Shown here piece after piece: positions 60,279-64,000 of a stretch of DNA of 64,000 nucleotides. Below the pieces are notes generated by a model. It searched no databases, was not told the DNA's origin, and saw only the letters and a program-made list of their open reading frames with translations. The position numbers were made by a program, and so were the translations under genes. The DNA is from Microcoleus sp036704825 (GTDB taxonomy: Bacteria; Cyanobacteriota; Cyanobacteriia; Cyanobacteriales; Microcoleaceae): assembly GCA_036704825.1 (NCBI GenBank), contig JAUBSN010000001.1, positions 62,001 to 126,000 on the forward strand, in the 5' to 3' direction. Position 1 is the stretch's first letter. Each line of letters opens with the position of its first letter.

Positions 60279-62261
60279 ATGAAACTTCCCGAAGATTTTT
60301 TAATAACTTTAGCCACTAAAGTTGGGATTTCCGAAAACGAATTTGAAGTCTTATCAAGAGCAATCAAAGGCGAATCCATGTCTGATATTTCAGACCAGCT
60401 TCGCGTTCGCAAAGATGCCTTACAAAAACGCCTGGGCGAAGTGTATAAAAAATTTGAAGTTCAAGGTGCTGGGCCTGGAAAATTAGCAAAACTCCAGCAA
60501 ATTCTCGTAACTGAATACCAGAAACAAGTTGCCACTAACCGTCACGATGCTACAACCGACCGCGAAGTCGATCCCACCCTAGACAATACCCGCTTCCCAG
60601 ACGCAACTATCCCTCAATTCTCACCGCGTATTGATTGGGGAGAAGTCCCAGCTCAAGAACCTTTCTACGGGCGTCATTCCGAAATAGAAACTCTCAAAAA
60701 ATGGATAGTAACAAACCGTTGTCGAGTAGTCACAATTTGTGGCATGGGAGGGATTGGAAAAACAGCATTAGCTACCCAAACTCTACAACAAATTCAAGGG
60801 GAATTTCAAACCATAATCTGGCGAAATATCGCCACCTCTGGCCCCCTTGAAAAACTCTTGCCAGACCTCTTGCAATTCCTATCTCATAATTCAGAAATCG
60901 AGCTTCCCAAACCCAGCAACTCACTCATCTCCCAATTAATAGAATATTTGCGTTTAACCCGCTGTTTATTAGTCTTCGATGAAGTCGAAACTATCCTCGA
61001 AAGCGGACAGCTATCAGGACACTACCGCCCCGGATACGAAAGTTACCGGGAACTCTTCCAACAAATAGCACAAACCCCTCACCGAAGTTGCCTGCTTATC
61101 ATCAGTTGGACTCACCCTATAGAAATTTATAATGTAGCAGAAAGAGCCTTACATTGTCGAGCTTTAGAACTGAGTGAGTTACCAGAAAAGGATGCCAAAC
61201 AAATCATTTTATCCGCCCCCCAACTTTCTACTTCAGAGAGTAATTTACTATCAGAACTCATTTACCTATATGGTGGTAATCCCCTCCTTTTAAAAATAGC
61301 CGTCACTCACGCTCAAGATATGTTAGCGGGCAATTTAGCACAACTCATTAAAAAAACTCCGTCGGTTATTGAGGGCATTGTCCGAGATTATTTTGAGCAT
61401 CAATTTCAGGAGTTTTCTGAATTAGAAGTAAAAGTGTTGTCTTGCTTGGCGAGCAATAAACCCGCCACCCTTAGCGAGTTGCAATCCAGTCTACTATTTG
61501 CGGAAGACTTATCAGAATTGAAACTGGCTGTAGAAATTCTCATCGAGCGATCGCTCCTGCAAGCCCTCACCGACTCCGGGGAAGAACGCCTGACAGTCAG
61601 CCCGCAGGCTAGGCTATTTATCACCCATCAATTAATTGCTAAATACCTGAATCAAATTGGTTACAAGAAATACTTAGAGAGTGAGTTACAGACGGCAAAA
61701 TGTTATTTAACACAAGCCATTCGCTACAATCCAGAACTGCCAGCAGCTAACTACAATTTAGGGTCAACCTACGAAAAACTAGAAGATTTGCCCAACGCTC
61801 GCCAGCACTACAAAAAAGCAGCCGAATATAAAAACAGTCGCGCTGCCGGTGCTGCTGTCAATAATTTAGCTCGATTGGAAATTCTCAGCGAAAATTTTGA
61901 CGTAGCCGTAGAACTAATTCTCTCCATTTTACCACAAGTTAATGACAAAATGATGCAAGCCACGCTCCACAAAAATCTGGGATGGGCTTATCTAGGACTG
62001 CAACTTTACAGTGACGCAGAGACTCACTTGGAAAAAGCAATTGAATTAGATAACTCCTATCCTATTGCACACTGCTTGCTAGCACAAGTTCTCGAAGCAA
62101 AAGGGGATACAATAGCAGCTCTTTCTTGCTGGCAAAAATGCCTGAATTGCTCTGCACAAGACCAACAACAAAAAGGTGTGGCGTGGAAACTTCCAGAATT
62201 AAGTATTTGGAAGAGTTTTGCCCGCGATCGCCTCAGCGCTTCGGGCAGAGAAGCTAATTAA
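60279..62261 (+). CDS. STAND NTPase: vMAP-type N-domain, NB-ARC, TPR
   Basis: 660 residues. An N-terminal helical/HTH domain (about 1-85; LATKVGISENEFEVLSRAIK, LRVRKDALQKRLGEVYKKF) is followed by NB-ARC ATPase (about 125-430) with FYGRHSEIETL, Walker A ICGMGGIGKTALA (about 155-167), Walker B LLVFDEVET, SCLLIISWTHP and GNPLLLKIAV. A winged-helix and about four TPR units (from about 475; AANYNLGSTYEKLEDLPNA) come last. The layout is of cyanobacterial STAND sensors, often linked to defence or cell death, but no effector domain is fused. Confidence 0.9.
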   Translation: MKLPEDFLITLATKVGISENEFEVLSRAIKGESMSDISDQLRVRKDALQKRLGEVYKKFEVQGAGPGKLAKLQQILVTEYQKQVATNRHDATTDREVDPTLDNTRFPDATIPQFSPRIDWGEVPAQEPFYGRHSEIETLKKWIVTNRCRVVTICGMGGIGKTALATQTLQQIQGEFQTIIWRNIATSGPLEKLLPDLLQFLSHNSEIELPKPSNSLISQLIEYLRLTRCLLVFDEVETILESGQLSGHYRPGYESYRELFQQIAQTPHRSCLLIISWTHPIEIYNVAERALHCRALELSELPEKDAKQIILSAPQLSTSESNLLSELIYLYGGNPLLLKIAVTHAQDMLAGNLAQLIKKTPSVIEGIVRDYFEHQFQEFSELEVKVLSCLASNKPATLSELQSSLLFAEDLSELKLAVEILIERSLLQALTDSGEERLTVSPQARLFITHQLIAKYLNQIGYKKYLESELQTAKCYLTQAIRYNPELPAANYNLGSTYEKLEDLPNARQHYKKAAEYKNSRAAGAAVNNLARLEILSENFDVAVELILSILPQVNDKMMQATLHKNLGWAYLGLQLYSDAETHLEKAIELDNSYPIAHCLLAQVLEAKGDTIAALSCWQKCLNCSAQDQQQKGVAWKLPELSIWKSFARDRLSASGREAN

Positions 62262-62271
62262 TTGAATTACT

Positions 62272-62339
62272 GTAGGGTGCGTCAGTAGTTCTCAGTTTTT
62301 CGCTCCTACTTCACCATTTAACTAGCTGACGCACCCTAC
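62272..62339. repeat. Inverted repeat GTAGGGTGCGTCAG ... CTGACGCACCCTAC
   Basis: A 14-bp perfect stem with about 40 bp between arms, just after the STAND gene. The same family as at 23504 and 51169. It could also stop transcription. Confidence 0.8.
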
Positions 62340-62457
62340 TGAACGATCGCTAACAATTAAAGTTATTTAGTTCGGAGGAACTATCGGATCGTCCTCTCCT
62401 GAACTGCATTTTGTTCTGCGCTCAGCTTGGGCAATTTCCATCAAGAGGTAACTACCA

Positions 62458-62631
62458 ATGGCTGATACTAAACTTGCCTCTATATTGGCAATGATTTCTC
62501 CCGCAGCATTGGGAACCACCATTGCTAATAATGTCAGGGGGGTAGATGAAATTATAGGTATCACAGCTCGTTTCTCCGTCAAAGAAAGGGATCGGGGAGA
62601 AGCTAGTTGGCCAACTGCGCTCTATTATTAA
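62458..62631 (+). CDS. Possible 57-residue small protein
   Basis: ATG preceded by AAGAGGTAA. It reads MADTKLASILAMISPAALGT onward, ending ASWPTALYY. An opposite-strand frame (62367-62582, TTG start, 71 codons) overlaps it; I cannot decide which, if either, is real. The remaining gap to 62827 shows nothing else. Confidence 0.35.
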   Translation: MADTKLASILAMISPAALGTTIANNVRGVDEIIGITARFSVKERDRGEASWPTALYY

Positions 62632-62827
62632 CCAGGGGGTAGGGAGACAATTATGCAAAATTTTCAGAAAAAATTTCCCCTCATCAAGCTGCAAACCTTC
62701 TCAGTGCTTGCTTTACGGATTATTGAAATTTCTGAAAATCTTACATTGAGACACAATTAAATCCTAGGCAGAGTACATCTCTGAGGTAAAATCAAGTCTA
62801 ATCCTTTAATTGCTCAGGCATAGTCTC

Positions 62828-64000
62828 ATGCCAATTCCCAAGCTTAGTGAAGCGACGATCCAGCATAATACCTCTGCCGCATCCCTCAAGCGCGGTGAAA
62901 CTTACTATTTAGCCGGTAATGTTACTAGCGCTGTCCTGCGTGGAAATATCGTGCAAGCAATAGTGGAGGGTTCTGAAGTTCAACCTTACCGTATTACGAT
63001 AAACTTTGATGACGCTAATGTGGCATCATCAAATTGCACTTGTGCTTACGATCGCGTTGGGTGGTGTAAACATATTGCTGCTACCCTGTTATTATGTCTG
63101 CGACAACCACAAATAATTGAGCAGCGCCCGACACTGGAACAGTTACTCGATCGCCTAAACGATGTACAAACCCAGCAATTAATACAAAATTTAGTAGAAA
63201 AGGAACCCTCACTCATCGATCCGATCGAACGATACGTTAACTTAATTGCTATTCCTACGCCTCCACAGCAACCTACTAAAGCACCCCGTCCCACCTCCAT
63301 TAATCCTGCTCCCTTTCGACAACAAGTACGACAAATTTTGCGAAATGCTGTGCGTTATTTCGACGAGGGATGGGAGGAAGAAGACCCCATTACAGAAGAA
63401 CTATTAGATGTGATTCAGCAAGCGCAGGAATTGATTGCAGAGGGAGATGGTAACAACGCCTTAGTAATTTTACAAGCCATCACCGAAGCCTGCGTTAAAG
63501 ATTGGGATGACGTAGAAGAATATGGCGCTGAAAGTTCTGATATAGCTAACGCTTTGGATGAAGCTTGGACAGAAGCCATTTTGACGGCTGAACTAACTGC
63601 TGAAGAAGAGATCGATCTCCAGGTGATGTTAGAAGGTTGGCAAGATGAATGGGATTGCGATTTCACCATGAGCTTGAAAGCTTTACGCCAAGGTTGGGAT
63701 GACCCCCTAATTCAACAGGTACTTCAAGGAAATATTACGGGGCAAGAAATAGAAGCTAATGACGCACCAGAATGTGCTAAGAGCTTAGCATTAATTCGCT
63801 TGCAAATCCTCGATCGCCAGGAACGCTATCAAGAATACTTATATTTAGCGCAAGCAGAAAACTGCCCTCAACAATACTTGACGATGTTAAGTCGTTTGGG
63901 GAGAGTAGAAGAAGCAGTGGAAGCTGCTGCTACTCAGATGAAATCAGCGGAAGATGCTTTTGCTCTAGCTCAAAGTTTACAAGCACAGGAAGCTCAAGCT
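62828..64000 (+). CDS. SWIM zinc-finger protein, 3' truncated by window edge
   Basis: 391 codons are open to the last base. The SWIM finger is near the N-terminus: NCTCAYDRVGWCKHIAA (Cys-x-Cys...Cys-x-His, about 60-72), a zinc-binding element that contacts DNA or proteins. The rest is helical and acidic (EEDPITEELLDVIQQAQELI), TPR/HEAT-like toward the end (RQERYQEYLYLAQAENC, LGRVEEAVEAAA). Cyanobacterial SWIM proteins of this type are sometimes next to SNF2 helicase genes; the neighbour lies outside the window. Confidence 0.88.
   Translation, partial: MPIPKLSEATIQHNTSAASLKRGETYYLAGNVTSAVLRGNIVQAIVEGSEVQPYRITINFDDANVASSNCTCAYDRVGWCKHIAATLLLCLRQPQIIEQRPTLEQLLDRLNDVQTQQLIQNLVEKEPSLIDPIERYVNLIAIPTPPQQPTKAPRPTSINPAPFRQQVRQILRNAVRYFDEGWEEEDPITEELLDVIQQAQELIAEGDGNNALVILQAITEACVKDWDDVEEYGAESSDIANALDEAWTEAILTAELTAEEEIDLQVMLEGWQDEWDCDFTMSLKALRQGWDDPLIQQVLQGNITGQEIEANDAPECAKSLALIRLQILDRQERYQEYLYLAQAENCPQQYLTMLSRLGRVEEAVEAAATQMKSAEDAFALAQSLQAQEAQA

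Noticed and set aside
62367..62582. 71-codon minus-strand frame
   Set aside because: TTG start and no recognised family; it overlaps a plus-strand frame with a better start, so neither is firmly called.

Overview
The window looks like chromosome from a filamentous, non-marine cyanobacterium, most like the Microcoleus/Oscillatoria group. The evidence is allophycocyanin-B alpha (apcD), a GUN4 protein, the ClpR/ClpP pair, a cyanobacteriochrome-type GAF domain, dense HIP1 octamers (GCGATCGC), many heptamer tandem repeats between genes, xisH/xisI, Uma2 proteins and several insertion sequences. The organism is an inference; no rRNA is present.

Layout. 1-20.5 kb is signalling and surface-polymer genes: a truncated hybrid kinase, a secreted glycoside hydrolase, two multi-domain glycosyltransferases built from a repeated module, a TPR-methyltransferase fusion, a receiver-kinase, and a 1731-residue hybrid kinase carrying a two-cysteine (DXCF + CH) bilin-type GAF. 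20.5-34.2 kb is mixed housekeeping: GUN4, Uma2, a lipid-A-disaccharide-synthase-like protein, ComB, EI24, a phage-like gene followed by tRNA-half-like sequences, a Ser/Thr kinase, a J-domain protein, ClpP/ClpR, a VWA protein and homoserine kinase. 34.2-36.4 kb is an IS graveyard. 36.4-43.5 kb is housekeeping again: YgfZ, tRNA-Val, MazG, ApcD and an RlmD-type methyltransferase.

43.5-51.1 kb is an accessory/defence island: broken xisH with xisI, then a tight four-gene operon (YaaA/DUF6884-like, HerA-like ATPase, NurA-like nuclease, DpdA/TGT-like transglycosylase), then a VapBC-type pair and a ribbon-helix-helix protein. The operon reads like a compact DNA-base-modification plus motor-nuclease system and is the best candidate here for an undescribed system. 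HIP1 octamers, frequent elsewhere, are absent from about 45.2 to 49.7 kb, which suggests a foreign origin.

51.4-64 kb holds an SPFH-FHA fusion, LpxD, a CPBP protease, an ISAs1-type element nested in a MITE, three small membrane-associated genes, a STAND NTPase downstream of two 70-bp repeats, and the start of a SWIM-finger protein.

A second unusual locus is 26.86-27.2 kb. There, tRNA 3' halves lie upstream of 5' halves, and each pair matches in acceptor and anticodon stems as if circularly permuted. A general theme is repeats invading genes in frame (the first kinase, thrB, ygfZ, the DUF2227 gene tail) without destroying the reading frame.
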